The translations under genes and the position numbers were made by a program. From Candidatus Campbellbacteria bacterium CG10_big_fil_rev_8_21_14_0_10_35_52 (GTDB taxonomy: Bacteria; Patescibacteriota; Minisyncoccia; Phycocordibacterales; UBA2163), in assembly GCA_002778715.1 (NCBI GenBank), contig PFAA01000040.1, forward strand, positions 14,695 through 20,722: a DNA stretch of 6,028 bases, given 5' to 3'. A model generated the notes under the pieces. That model had not been told where the DNA came from. It ran no database searches and was given only the letters and a program-made list of their open reading frames with translations. Every line of letters starts with the position of its first letter. Within the stretch, counting starts at the first letter, position 1. Shown here piece by piece: positions 6,008 through 6,028 of this stretch.

Positions 6008-6028
6008 AACGAAACATTGTCGGAATTA

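Noticed and set aside
1..6028. CRISPR array, insertion sequence or transposon ends
   Set aside because: No regularly spaced repeats, transposase ORF or terminal inverted repeats are visible; genes are contiguous and collinear.

Overview
The window is an AT-rich bacterial segment carrying a nucleotide-excision-repair cluster: the 3' part of uvrB, a 61-codon membrane-protein ORF, complete uvrA, complete but short uvrC, then ddl (D-alanine--D-alanine ligase) and a tRNA-Ala(UGC). Every gene is on the + strand. Gaps are 47-86 bases and no stretch over 300 bases lacks a gene.

The organism looks like a streamlined lineage, and a Candidate Phyla Radiation (Patescibacteria, Parcubacteria-like) bacterium is my best guess. 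The reasons are AT-rich composition, UvrA about 100 residues shorter than usual through one clean internal loss, UvrC ending right after its RNase H-like domain, and two genes that seem to lack leaders. This is inference; no marker gene here proves it. TGA ends uvrC and ddl and does not interrupt any gene, which argues against the TGA-as-glycine code of Absconditabacteria/Gracilibacteria. Ddl implies a peptidoglycan wall.

Layout: 1-645 uvrB C-terminus; 631-706 a strong promoter and Shine-Dalgarno site leading into the small ORF (707-892); 893-978 uvrA upstream region with an imperfect repeat; 979-3513 uvrA; 3514-3593 uvrC promoter region; 3594-4850 uvrC; 4851-4897 ddl promoter region; 4898-5866 ddl; 5867-5931 AT-only inverted repeats and a likely tRNA promoter; 5932-6007 tRNA-Ala; 6008-6028 nothing recognised.

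UvrA finds damage and loads UvrB, UvrB verifies it, and UvrC cuts on both sides. Here UvrA lacks the segment corresponding to the insertion domain and UvrC lacks the C-terminal helix-hairpin-helix pair, while ATPase, nuclease, Fe-S and UVR elements remain. The most interesting points are this reduced repair machinery, a well-expressed-looking small membrane ORF inside the cluster, and a shared promoter layout that predicts leaderless uvrC and ddl mRNAs.
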